A program made the translations under genes and the position numbers. From an uncultured Paracoccaceae bacterium (lineage in GTDB: Bacteria > Pseudomonadota > Alphaproteobacteria > Rhodobacterales > Rhodobacteraceae), in NCBI GenBank assembly GCA_947493745.1, contig CANLSM010000015.1, positions 23,522-87,521 of the forward strand: a stretch of 64,000 nt of DNA, read 5' to 3'. The notes below the pieces were generated by a model. The model saw only the letters and a list, made by a program, of their open reading frames with translations. It had not been told where the DNA came from and did not search any database. Below, one piece after another: positions 50,933 to 58,216 of this stretch (position 1 is its first letter; each line of letters begins with the position of its first letter).

Positions 50933-52588
50933 ATGAGAAGACTTCTGGCAACAACACTTCTGGCAACCATCGTGGCGGGGCAGGGCCTTGCCGAGAACAT
51001 CGCCCTTGTCATCGGCAATGGTTCATATGCCCATGCGCGCAACATCACGGCGGCTTCGCGCAACTTCAATGCGCTGACCCAAAGCTACCAGCAGGCCGGA
51101 TACGAGGTGATCAGCGGGCGAAACCTGACCCGCGACGAGATGCGTGATGCCCTCGCCCGTTTCGAGGATCGTCTGGAGGATGCCGATCAGGTGATCGTCC
51201 ATATCGCAGGCTATGGCATCACGGCTGATCAGCCCTATCTCGTTCCCACCGATTTGGATGTGGACAGCCGGTCGGACCTTGCCTTCGATGCTCTGCCGGT
51301 CTCATCGCTGCTGGATATGCTCGCGGACAGGCCCGGTCGGTCTGCCCTCTTCCTGGGATTGCAGACCGACGGGTTCGCAGCCTTTCCCGAGGACAGTTTT
51401 GCGATCCCCGACACGATGATCCCGCAAGGGGTGCTCGTTGTCAGCGCGGTGCCTCAGGATATCACCCGTGCGCTGCGCCAGTCCTTCCTTGAGGAAGGCG
51501 TCGGGGTTGCCGAGGCCGTCGCCCGGTTTGAGGACCTCAAGGTGCAGGGCTATGTCTCACCGGTGCTCGAACTCGCCGCCCTGGAAGAACCGGAAGCGCC
51601 ATCATCCGGTCAGCCCGATGGCGGGCCGGTCGCATCGATTGTGGAGCGCACGCTCTGGTCGCTGGCGGAGCAGAACCCGACCGAGGCCAATCTGCGCACC
51701 TATCTCAACCGTTTCCCAAGGGGTGCGTTTGCCGATGAAGCGCGCGCCAAGCTTGAGGAGATCGAGAACAACCGCGTGGATCCGGCTGTCGCGGCGGAGC
51801 AGGAGCTGAATCTGTCACGCAACGCGCGCCGCGCTGTGCAGGAACAGTTGACCATTCTGGATTTCGACACGCGCGGTGTTGACGGAATTTTCGGCAACGG
51901 CACCCGCGGGGCCATTCGTGCCTGGCAGAAATCACAGCGGCTGGAGGAAACCGGATATCTCGATGCAGCACAGCTTGAACTGTTGAGCACGCAGGCAAGC
52001 AGGCGCTCCGACGAGATCAAGGCGGAAGCCGAGGAACGCAAGCGCGAGGAGGAGCTGGCCGACATCGCGTTCTGGCGGGCCACGGGTGCATCCGGCGAGG
52101 CCGCTGATCTGCGCGCCTACCTGTCGCGCTATCCCGAAGGGATCTATGCCGACGAGGCGAGGCGTGCTCTCGAGCCCTTCGAGGAAGAGGAACGTGATCG
52201 TGCGGAAGCCGAGGAGCGTCGTGACTGGGACGTGGCCCGCGAGGCCAACACGATCAGTGCCTACCGGGCGTTTCTCGCCAAGTACCCGCGCGGGTCATTT
52301 GCCGAAAACGCCAAGGCGCGCATCGAGGATCTGACCCGTGAGACCTCGGAAGAGGATCGGCAGGCGGAATATCTGCGCATCGAGCGCTCGCTTGGACTGC
52401 CCGGTGCCAGTATCATCCTGGTCGAGCAGAAGCTGCGATTCCTCGGACTTGACCCCGGAACCGTGGATGGGCGCATCACCAACAAGACCCGTCGCGCGAT
52501 CAAGCGTTTCCAGCAAGGGCAGGGGATGACGGCGACCGGCTATCTTACCGCGCAGACCCTGCAGCGCCTGCTGGTCGCCACCCGCTGA
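50933..52588 (+). CDS. Caspase-fold protein lacking catalytic residues, with two peptidoglycan-binding domains
   Basis: Exported protein of 551 residues (signal MRRLLATTLLATIVAGQGLA). A caspase-like p20 domain covers about residues 20-200 (NIALVIGNGSYAHARNITAA). The position of the catalytic His, usually in a GHG motif, is IAGYG with Tyr94. The cysteine position, usually in a DACR motif, reads FLGLQTDG. Both residues appear lost. Long charged helices and SPOR/TPR-like LRAYLSRYPEGIYADEA repeats follow. Two peptidoglycan-binding-1 domains lie at about 290-350 and the last 65 residues. The ATG at 50933 has a GAGGG site; 50918 is an alternative. It is probably a cell-wall-bound pseudopeptidase. 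Confidence 0.85.
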   Translation: MRRLLATTLLATIVAGQGLAENIALVIGNGSYAHARNITAASRNFNALTQSYQQAGYEVISGRNLTRDEMRDALARFEDRLEDADQVIVHIAGYGITADQPYLVPTDLDVDSRSDLAFDALPVSSLLDMLADRPGRSALFLGLQTDGFAAFPEDSFAIPDTMIPQGVLVVSAVPQDITRALRQSFLEEGVGVAEAVARFEDLKVQGYVSPVLELAALEEPEAPSSGQPDGGPVASIVERTLWSLAEQNPTEANLRTYLNRFPRGAFADEARAKLEEIENNRVDPAVAAEQELNLSRNARRAVQEQLTILDFDTRGVDGIFGNGTRGAIRAWQKSQRLEETGYLDAAQLELLSTQASRRSDEIKAEAEERKREEELADIAFWRATGASGEAADLRAYLSRYPEGIYADEARRALEPFEEEERDRAEAEERRDWDVAREANTISAYRAFLAKYPRGSFAENAKARIEDLTRETSEEDRQAEYLRIERSLGLPGASIILVEQKLRFLGLDPGTVDGRITNKTRRAIKRFQQGQGMTATGYLTAQTLQRLLVATR

Positions 52589-52600
52589 GGTCCATCAAGC

Positions 52601-52637
52601 AAAGAGGCCGCGCTTCGATCGAAGCGCGGCCTCTTTT
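52601..52637. terminator. Strong bidirectional terminator
   Basis: A 16-base perfect stem (AAAGAGGCCGCGCTTC at 52601-52616 with its complement at 52621-52636) around GATC, ending in T on both strands. It serves the caspase-fold gene and the convergent rpmJ. Confidence 0.93.
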
Positions 52638-52656
52638 CATGACGGTAGGGCTTGTT

Positions 52657-52782
52657 TCAGCCCTGGCGAGCCTTGAACCGGCCCTGGGTCTTGTTGATCA
52701 CATAGACCCGTCCCTTGCGGCGCACCACACGGCAGTCGCGGTGGCGATTCTTAAGGGACCGAAGCGAGTTTCTGACCTTCAT
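52657..52782 (-). CDS. rpmJ: 50S ribosomal protein L36
   Basis: Basic protein of 41 residues: it begins [17 protein letters not shown] and continues with [23 protein letters not shown]. This is the longer L36 form with an insertion, lacking the full zinc ribbon (only one Cys and one His of the CxxC...CxxxxH set remain), as in YkgO-type and alphaproteobacterial L36. It is part of the large ribosomal subunit. The ATG at 52782 has GGAG upstream. It lies 52 bases downstream of tRNA-Val on the same strand. Confidence 0.95.
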   Translation of the reverse strand: MKVRNSLRSLKNRHRDCRVVRRKGRVYVINKTQGRFKARQG

Positions 52783-52834
52783 GGCCTTGTCTCCAGTTCT
52801 CTTTGCACCAGTGCGGACTGACGCTTGCGAATAA

Positions 52835-52909
52835 TGGTGGGCGTAACTGGGATTGAACCAGTGACCCCTTCGATGTCAACGAAGTGCTCTCCCGCTGAGC
52901 TATACGCCC
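52835..52909 (-). tRNA. tRNA-Val (GAC)
   Basis: The minus strand gives a full cloverleaf. The acceptor is GGGCGTA/TACGCCC, with a D-arm (GCTCAGCGGGAGAGC). The anticodon stem CTTCG/CGAAG carries the loop TTGACAT, anticodon GAC. The T-arm is CTGGTTCAATCCCAG. The discriminator is A and the CCA end is encoded (52837-52835). A promoter lies 45-73 bases upstream. Confidence 0.97.
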
Positions 52910-52953
52910 GAAAAACACCTAAATCTGCCCGAGGGGCTGATTTGCGTCCCGCG

Positions 52954-52982
52954 TCTATAAAAGGAGTCGGGGCAGGGTTCAA
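52954..52982 (-). promoter_or_regulatory. Sigma-70 promoter of tRNA-Val
   Basis: On the minus strand TTGAAC (52982-52977) and TATAGA (52959-52954) are separated by exactly 17 bases. The inferred start is near 52947, about 38 bases before the mature tRNA. A GC-rich stretch follows the -10 box, as in stringently controlled genes. Confidence 0.75.
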
Positions 52983-53079
52983 GAGGTTTTGCCGGGGCCC
53001 AGTGCTGAATATGAAAGCGTCGTCATCAGCAGGGGTCCGTCATCGCGATGCCTGAGCTATTGCCGTGACCCGGCGGCAT

Positions 53080-53104
53080 TCCGATTGTCGTAAGGACAAT
53101 CGGA
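53080..53104. repeat. Hairpin upstream of N-formylglutamate amidohydrolase gene
   Basis: TCCGATTGTC (53080-53089) and GACAATCGGA (53095-53104) form a perfect ten-base stem with a five-base loop; ATTGTC occurs again at 53143-53148. No T-run follows. It may be an operator or leader structure for the gene starting at 53170. Confidence 0.5.
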
Positions 53105-53169
53105 TTTGAACTGGATCGCACGCCGGGTTGCATTATAGTTCGATTGTCCCAGATTGGAGTTGCCAGCGC

Positions 53170-54027
53170 GTGATCCAGCCTTTCAGTTTGTCCCTGCCGA
53201 GTACGTTCACGTCTTGTGCGGTCTTCAGTTCTCCGCATTCGGGGGCTGACTATCCGGAGATGTTCCTCGCCTCGACACGACTGAGCAGGCGGGCGATCCG
53301 TTCGTCGGAAGATGCGTTTGTGGACCGGCTGTTCGCGTCCGCACCCGATTTTGGGGCGCCGCTGATCAGCGCGACCTATCCGCGGGCCTTTGTCGATCTC
53401 AACCGGGGCGTGGATGAACTGGACCCGGCCCTGATCGCAGGCATTGCGAGACGTGGCAGTAATCCCCGCATCGCCGCGGGCCTTGGCGTGATCCCGAGGG
53501 TCGTGGCCGAGGGGCAGATAATCCGGGAGGGAAAGATCTCGCTCGGCGATGCCGAGAACCGTCTGAAATCGGCCTACCACCCCTATCACAACACCCTGTC
53601 CACACTTCTGGTGGAGCAGCGGGAGCGTTTCGGCCTCGCCCTGCTCTTTGATTGCCACTCGATGCCCCATGATGCGCTGGCCTCCGCACCGCTGGTGCGA
53701 GGCAGGCGTCCCGAGGTGATCCTGGGCGACAGATTTGGCTCTTCCTGCTCCAGATGGCTGATCGATGCCGCAAGCGAGATCCTGACGGATGCCGGGTTCA
53801 CCATTGCCCGCAATGCCCCGTTTGCCGGCGGCTTCATCACGCAGTTCTATGGTCGTCCCTCGCAGAACACACATGCGCTCCAGATCGAGATCGACCGCTC
53901 GCTTTACATGGATGAGGCGCTTTTGCGGCCAAACTCCCGGTTCGCCGAAGTGTCGGAGCGGATCAGAACCGCATTGTCCCGCCTGACGCGGCTTGGTACG
54001 TCGGGCGTCATGCTGGCGGCCGAATAA
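53170..54027 (+). CDS. N-formylglutamate amidohydrolase family protein
   Basis: Enzyme of 285 residues of the FGase (HutG-type) family, which hydrolyses N-formyl-L-glutamate to glutamate and formate at the end of histidine degradation. Zinc and catalytic motifs include SSPHSGADYP near the N-terminus, YHPYHNTLSTLL, LLFDCHSMP and FAGGFITQFYGRP, then ALQIEIDRSLYMDE. The start is GTG at 53170 with TTGGAG ten bases upstream; there is no ATG that keeps the N-terminal motif with a better site. No other hut genes are nearby, so a different N-formyl or N-acyl substrate is possible. Confidence 0.88.
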   Translation: MIQPFSLSLPSTFTSCAVFSSPHSGADYPEMFLASTRLSRRAIRSSEDAFVDRLFASAPDFGAPLISATYPRAFVDLNRGVDELDPALIAGIARRGSNPRIAAGLGVIPRVVAEGQIIREGKISLGDAENRLKSAYHPYHNTLSTLLVEQRERFGLALLFDCHSMPHDALASAPLVRGRRPEVILGDRFGSSCSRWLIDAASEILTDAGFTIARNAPFAGGFITQFYGRPSQNTHALQIEIDRSLYMDEALLRPNSRFAEVSERIRTALSRLTRLGTSGVMLAAE

Positions 54028-54050
54028 ACCCCGTCCCGGGCGGAAAACCC

Positions 54051-54079
54051 AAAAAAAAGGCCGTGCACGAAGCACGGCC
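54051..54079 (-). terminator. Rho-independent terminator of the small RNA
   Basis: On the minus strand GGCCGTGC pairs with GCACGGCC around TTCGT, followed by eight T. It faces away from the convergent amidohydrolase gene, whose stop is 24 bases away. Confidence 0.92.
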
Positions 54080-54131
54080 CAAGTCTAGGGAGGAAACGCC
54101 CGGAAGGGCGCATATGGTGTCAAACACCACG
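54051..54131 (-). ncRNA. Candidate trans-acting small RNA next to dinB
   Basis: About 80 bases transcribed leftward from a canonical promoter to a textbook terminator. Three hairpins are predicted by eye: GGTGT/ACACC (54128-54116), CGCCC/GGGCG (54110-54097) and the terminator stem (54079-54059). Between the second and third lies an unpaired TTTCCTCCCTAG (anti-ribosome-site CCTCCC at 54093-54088). No open frame of note exists. This plan is typical of alphaproteobacterial sRNAs that block ribosome-binding sites. It could also be read-through leader from dinB, but the promoter argues for its own transcript. Confidence 0.7.
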
Positions 54132-54137
54132 ACGCCG

Positions 54138-54165
54138 AGAATATATCGCAGTGCAGCATAGTCAA
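54138..54165 (-). promoter_or_regulatory. Promoter of the candidate small RNA
   Basis: On the minus strand TTGACT (54165-54160) and TATTCT (54143-54138) with a 16-base spacer, close to the sigma-70 consensus. The inferred start is near 54131. Confidence 0.7.
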
Positions 54166-54278
54166 CTGTGCAATCGCAAAAAAGTCGGGCTCGGCGACAT
54201 CTTTCTCACATGCCCCGGCCGCCTGCATTTTTTTTCGGCAGATGGGTCGCGCGAGAGCTCAGTCAGAAAGAGATTGCC

Positions 54279-54312
54279 GCCTCCGGCGGGGATATTTTGC
54301 CCAAGAAGAAGG
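54279..54312 (+). repeat. Dispersed intergenic repeat, copy 4
   Basis: Begins GCCTCCGGCGGGGATATTT and continues TGCCCAAGAAGAAGG. It ends five bases before the dinB stop on the opposite strand, that is directly downstream of dinB. Confidence 0.8.
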
Positions 54313-54316
54313 CGGG

Positions 54317-55579
54317 CTATCTGAGGGCGCGGCCTTTGAGGATCGCATCGCTGCCGAATTTCTGCCGAATGGCGTCGGTAGCCTCTTCGGCCTTTGATCT
54401 TTTGAGCGCTGCGGGGTCAAGCAGATCGGGCGAGAGATCCGCCTCCGATGCCGGGCCGATCTGGCTGAGGCCGACGCCGATCAGGCGGAACGGACCTTCG
54501 CTCAGCTCTCGTTCCAGAAGTGGCAGGGCGGCGTTGAAGATGGTGTCGGCCCGTTGGGTCGGTTCACGCAGGGACGTCCTGCGGGAAATCAGGCTGTGGG
54601 TGTGACGCTTGAGTTTGAGCGTGACCGTGCGTCCGGCCCGGTCCTTGGCCTTGGCGCGGTCGGAAACCTTCTCGGCCAGCCGCCAGAGATGGCCTTCGAG
54701 AATATCACCGGACGCCGTATCTGAATTGAACGTGGTCTCGTTGGAGATGCTTTTCAGCTTGCTGTCACGGGCAACCTTGCGATTGTCGAGCCCGCGCGAC
54801 AGATGCCAGAGGCGGTCGCCCATCGAGCCATACCGGTCCGCAAGGTCCTTGCGGTCACGACGTTTGAGATCGGCGATGGTGCGAATGCCATCACGTTCCA
54901 GCGTTTGCTGGAAGGCCTTGCCGACGCCCCAGATGACACTCACCTTCTGCCGTGCGAGGAAGTCTTCGGTTTCCGCCCGACCGATGACCGAGAACCCCCG
55001 CGGCTTGTCGAGATCGGACGCGATCTTGGCCAGGAACTTGTTATGGCTGAGACCGACCGAGCCGCTGAGCCCCAGCTCATCCTCCATGCGCTTGACGAGA
55101 CGCGCCATCAGAACAACCGGGGGTGCCCCGTGCAGACGCTCGGTGCCGGTGAGATCAATGAAAGCCTCATCCAGCGAGAGAGGCTCGATCACCGGCGAGA
55201 GGCTTTCCATCATTGCGCGGATGGCGCGCGACGCCTCGACATAGACATCCATGCGCGGCTTGATCACGACCGCTTCGGGGCAGAGCGCGAGCGCCTTGAA
55301 CATCGGCATGGCCGAGCGCACCCCCTTGATACGGGCGATGTAGCAGGCGGTCGAGACGACGCCGCGCTTGCCGCCGCCGATGATCACCGGCTTGTCGCGC
55401 ACCTCCGGGTTGTCCCGTTTCTCGACCGCTGCATAGAAAGCGTCGCAATCCATATGCGCGATGGACAGGTCAGTCAGTTCCGGGTGGGTCAGTATCCTTG
55501 GAGAGCCACAGGACGCGCAGCGCTGTCGCGGTTCCGACAGCGTCAGGCAGTCCCGGCAAAGGCTCGTGGGTTTCGACAT
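54317..55579 (-). CDS. dinB: DNA polymerase IV (Y-family)
   Basis: Translesion polymerase of 420 residues. An N-terminal four-cysteine motif (CRDCLTLSEPRQRCASCGSP) precedes the polymerase, as in many alphaproteobacterial DinB proteins. Catalytic residues are in AHMDCDAFYAAVEKRDNPE and SLDEAFIDLTGTERL. The helix-hairpin-helix region (VIWGVGKAFQQTLERDGIRTIADL) and the little finger (SISNETTFNSD) follow. A C-terminal beta-clamp motif of the usual Q-type is not obvious. It is followed on the same strand by a dispersed repeat and the small RNA. Confidence 0.95.
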   Translation of the reverse strand: MSKPTSLCRDCLTLSEPRQRCASCGSPRILTHPELTDLSIAHMDCDAFYAAVEKRDNPEVRDKPVIIGGGKRGVVSTACYIARIKGVRSAMPMFKALALCPEAVVIKPRMDVYVEASRAIRAMMESLSPVIEPLSLDEAFIDLTGTERLHGAPPVVLMARLVKRMEDELGLSGSVGLSHNKFLAKIASDLDKPRGFSVIGRAETEDFLARQKVSVIWGVGKAFQQTLERDGIRTIADLKRRDRKDLADRYGSMGDRLWHLSRGLDNRKVARDSKLKSISNETTFNSDTASGDILEGHLWRLAEKVSDRAKAKDRAGRTVTLKLKRHTHSLISRRTSLREPTQRADTIFNAALPLLERELSEGPFRLIGVGLSQIGPASEADLSPDLLDPAALKRSKAEEATDAIRQKFGSDAILKGRALR

Positions 55580-55597
55580 GCGCCCGAGGATAGGCGG

Positions 55598-56290
55598 TTA
55601 CGGCAACTCCGCCAAGATGGCCTGTGCAGCCGCGCGCGGGTCCTCGGCCTGCCAGACCGGGCGGCCCACGACGATATGATCGGCACCGTTGTTGATCGCG
55701 CCTGCCGGTGTCGCGATGCGCTTCTGGTCATCGCTCTCAGCCCCCAAGGGCCGGACACCGGGTGTGACGATCAGCTTGCCGTCGGCCTCGGCCAGATCGC
55801 GGATCATGCGGGCCTCATTGGGAGAGGCGATCACGCCGTCGGCACCGGCAAGAAACGCAAGGCGCGCCCGTTCGACCACCAGATCCGCCAGCGCGCCTTT
55901 CTGGATCAGCGCGAGATCAAGGTCAGCGCGGTCCGCGGATGTCAGAAACGTCACCGCCATGATCTGCGTCGGCTTGTCGCCGCGCCCTTTCACAGCAGCG
56001 GAGACTACATTCGGATCGCCATGGACGGTCAGGAAATCAAGCTCGTACTGCGCGAGACCCCTGACGGCCGCCTGAACGGTCGCGCCGATATCGAAGAGCT
56101 TCATATCGAGGAAAATCCGCTTGCCCTTCTGCTTCAACTCATCGGCGAGGGCCAGCCCGCCGCCGGTCAGCATGCCCAGGCCGATCTTGTAAAAGGTCAC
56201 GTCCGGCCCGAGCCGGTCCACGAGCCGCAGGCCCTCCAGGGCATTGGGCAGATCAAGCGCGACGATCAGGCGGTCATTTGGATGGGTCAT
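55598..56290 (-). CDS. pyrF: Orotidine 5'-phosphate decarboxylase
   Basis: Enzyme of 230 residues that makes UMP from OMP in pyrimidine synthesis. The catalytic DxKxxD set is visible in FLDMKLFDIGATV. IVALDLPN at the N-terminus, TVHGD, and TPGVRPLGAESDDQKRIATP binding the phosphate are also present. The ATG at 56290 has AAGGAG eight bases ahead; the longer frame from 56323 is not needed. It lies 18 bases upstream of dinB on the same strand and is probably co-transcribed with it. Confidence 0.95.
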   Translation of the reverse strand: MTHPNDRLIVALDLPNALEGLRLVDRLGPDVTFYKIGLGMLTGGGLALADELKQKGKRIFLDMKLFDIGATVQAAVRGLAQYELDFLTVHGDPNVVSAAVKGRGDKPTQIMAVTFLTSADRADLDLALIQKGALADLVVERARLAFLAGADGVIASPNEARMIRDLAEADGKLIVTPGVRPLGAESDDQKRIATPAGAINNGADHIVVGRPVWQAEDPRAAAQAILAELP

Positions 56291-56354
56291 GGGCGGGACT
56301 CCTTTCCCGCCCGAGTGCCGCAAAACGCGTCAAAGAACAAGAGTTGACAGCGCT

Positions 56355-56927
56355 CTAGCGCCCGTAGGTCAGAAGGGCCGCGTAGTTTTTCCGGCGCTCG
56401 AAATCCTCAACCGCACCCAGGATGGAGGCTGTCGTGGTGGGCACATCCGACTGCCCCCACGGGTTGTGAAAGAAGATGGCACCGCGCTCGGTGTCGATCC
56501 CGGTGATCACGACCGCATGATACCCGCCCGATTGCGCACCCTGACCCGGACCATAGGAAAACGTGCCCATGCGGTGAAAGAGGACAAGCGGACGACGAAG
56601 CGACAGGCGTTCTATAATAACGTCGGTGGCATCCCTGATCCGTTCGCGACGCCCCGCGCCATGCAGGCGGATGCCCATGGTCGGACGACGGGGCTGGCGG
56701 GTGTAGTGGGTGCGGAAGCCCAGCCGTTCCATGTGACGGTAGGTCTGGATGTTTGCGTCGAACCCGTGCACGGATGAGGTGCGAAAACTTCCGCGAGGAT
56801 AGGCGAGTTCGGCGTCTGTGACCGACCGGCCCCGTTGAAACTGAAGAACCATGGTGGCGCAGGCCAGCCAGCAAACCGGGCTCATCTCCTGCCGGACCAT
56901 GGGCACATTCAATCGAATTTCGGTCAT
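56355..56927 (-). CDS. Papain-like cysteine protease (C70/AvrRpt2-like family)
   Basis: Protein of 190 residues. The active site pattern is complete: Gln13 and Cys19 in RQEMSPVCWLACATM, His in GGYHAVVITGID, and Asn in FFHNPWGQ. No signal peptide is visible, so it is cytoplasmic or exported by another route. The ATG at 56927 has GGGGAG nine bases upstream. Relatives include the papain-like domain annotated with AvrRpt2, widespread in bacteria without a known role. Neighbours on the same strand are pyrF and an EEP-family protein. The target is unknown; housekeeping, toxin or effector roles are all possible. Confidence 0.85.
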   Translation of the reverse strand: MTEIRLNVPMVRQEMSPVCWLACATMVLQFQRGRSVTDAELAYPRGSFRTSSVHGFDANIQTYRHMERLGFRTHYTRQPRRPTMGIRLHGAGRRERIRDATDVIIERLSLRRPLVLFHRMGTFSYGPGQGAQSGGYHAVVITGIDTERGAIFFHNPWGQSDVPTTTASILGAVEDFERRKNYAALLTYGR

Positions 56928-57017
56928 CGCATATATACTCCCCAAACCACTTACTGGTGCAGATCAACGGACGTTATCACAGTCCGCCTCGGATTTGGGG
57001 CCTATGGTCACCTGAGA

Positions 57018-58025
57018 TCAGGTGATCGGCGGACCACCGATCAGTTCCGCATCGAACACGGCGACAATCGGGGCGTGATCGGGTTCGGGGAACTTCCGGT
57101 CGGTCGCGAAGGCAATCGATTCGTCGGGCAGGAATTCGTTGTGGATCTCGGTGTGCTGAAAGGCCGAGAGCATGCCTCTTGAGGCCAGGATATGATCAAT
57201 CATCTCGCCTTGGCCATGATGGTAGAGGGTGAACCGGCTCGGCTCGGGCACATTGTTCTCTAGCGGCACCAGAACGCGCGGGGCCAACGCTCCGTTGCCG
57301 GTTTCCTCGACCCGCCCGCGCAGGGCCATGATCGGGACCTCCTCGCTGAGCGCGTTGAAATCGCCGGTGATCAGAATGTTGGCGGTCGGGTCCGCATCAA
57401 AGAGCTGATCAATGAAGATCCGCGCCTCAAGGGCCGCACCGACGCGCTTTACCGAGGATAGGAAGAACCCTTCCGCCCAACCGGCAGCACTGGCCCAGGT
57501 GAAGTTGTTGATCTTCTGGCCCGGTACGTTCGAGGCCAGTTTGGACTTGAAATGCACGTTGATGACATGAAGCGTCTTGCCGTTCACATCGCTCAGCTTG
57601 GTGTAGAGGAGGGGGCGTTCCCAGGTCAGCTCGTCTGGCACGCCATCGCCACCGGTGACCGTGCGATAGACCGGGCGTTGCACGATGTCATGGCGGATCT
57701 GGCGCACCTCCTCGACCGCGATGTCGGGCCGCACGGCGGTGACCAGATTGCGCTCGTTGAACACGTCACGCCCGTTGCTGATCTTGGTGCTGGTCAGCGA
57801 ATAGGTCTCGTAGCGGGTACCCTGCAACAGGTCCTTCAGTGCCAGGATATCGCGATCCTCGCCATCACGCTCCTGCCCGTTCACCTCCTGCAGGCAGAGG
57901 ATATCTGCCTTGAGGCGGGCCAGCATCGGACGGATGACGGCCGCCCGTTCGGCGAAATTGGGGGACTCGTCTCCGGTCCTGTCCTCTTCAAGGTTCTCAA
58001 GATTGAATGTCGCGACCCGAATCAT
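57018..58025 (-). CDS. Endonuclease/exonuclease/phosphatase (EEP) family protein
   Basis: Protein of 335 residues with the EEP catalytic core: RVATFNLENL, DILCLQEVNG, NVHFKSK, ITGDFNAL and PDHAPIVAVF. The metal-binding Glu, the Asp-Asn pair and the final Asp-His are present. Substrates of this superfamily range from DNA to phospholipids and inositol phosphates, and are not deducible here. No signal peptide is seen. It is divergent from clpB, with the clpB heat-shock promoter in the shared gap. Confidence 0.9.
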   Translation of the reverse strand: MIRVATFNLENLEEDRTGDESPNFAERAAVIRPMLARLKADILCLQEVNGQERDGEDRDILALKDLLQGTRYETYSLTSTKISNGRDVFNERNLVTAVRPDIAVEEVRQIRHDIVQRPVYRTVTGGDGVPDELTWERPLLYTKLSDVNGKTLHVINVHFKSKLASNVPGQKINNFTWASAAGWAEGFFLSSVKRVGAALEARIFIDQLFDADPTANILITGDFNALSEEVPIMALRGRVEETGNGALAPRVLVPLENNVPEPSRFTLYHHGQGEMIDHILASRGMLSAFQHTEIHNEFLPDESIAFATDRKFPEPDHAPIVAVFDAELIGGPPIT

Positions 58026-58082
58026 AATGTCTCCCCTAAAATACCTTCAAATATGTCGCAGTCTAACATGGGTCCGGTGACA

Positions 58083-58111
58083 CTTGAGTGGCAGAATGCA
58101 CATCCCCATAT
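58083..58111 (+). promoter_or_regulatory. Heat-shock (sigma-32) promoter of clpB
   Basis: CTTGAG (58083-58088) and CCCCATAT (58104-58111) with a 15-base spacer. The -10 element is identical to that of the Hsp20 promoter at 35493. Confidence 0.85.
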
Positions 58112-58216
58112 AGGAGTAAGGCGGGGTGCCGATGACGGGCCTTGCAAGTATTACAGGCCATGGCGGAGCATGCCGATACGGATGCGGGATCATGGGTGCT
58201 GACGAAGGAGAGGACT

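Noticed and set aside
53080..53104. Perfect hairpin considered as a terminator
   Set aside because: No T-run on either strand and no gene ends towards it; recorded only as a structured repeat.
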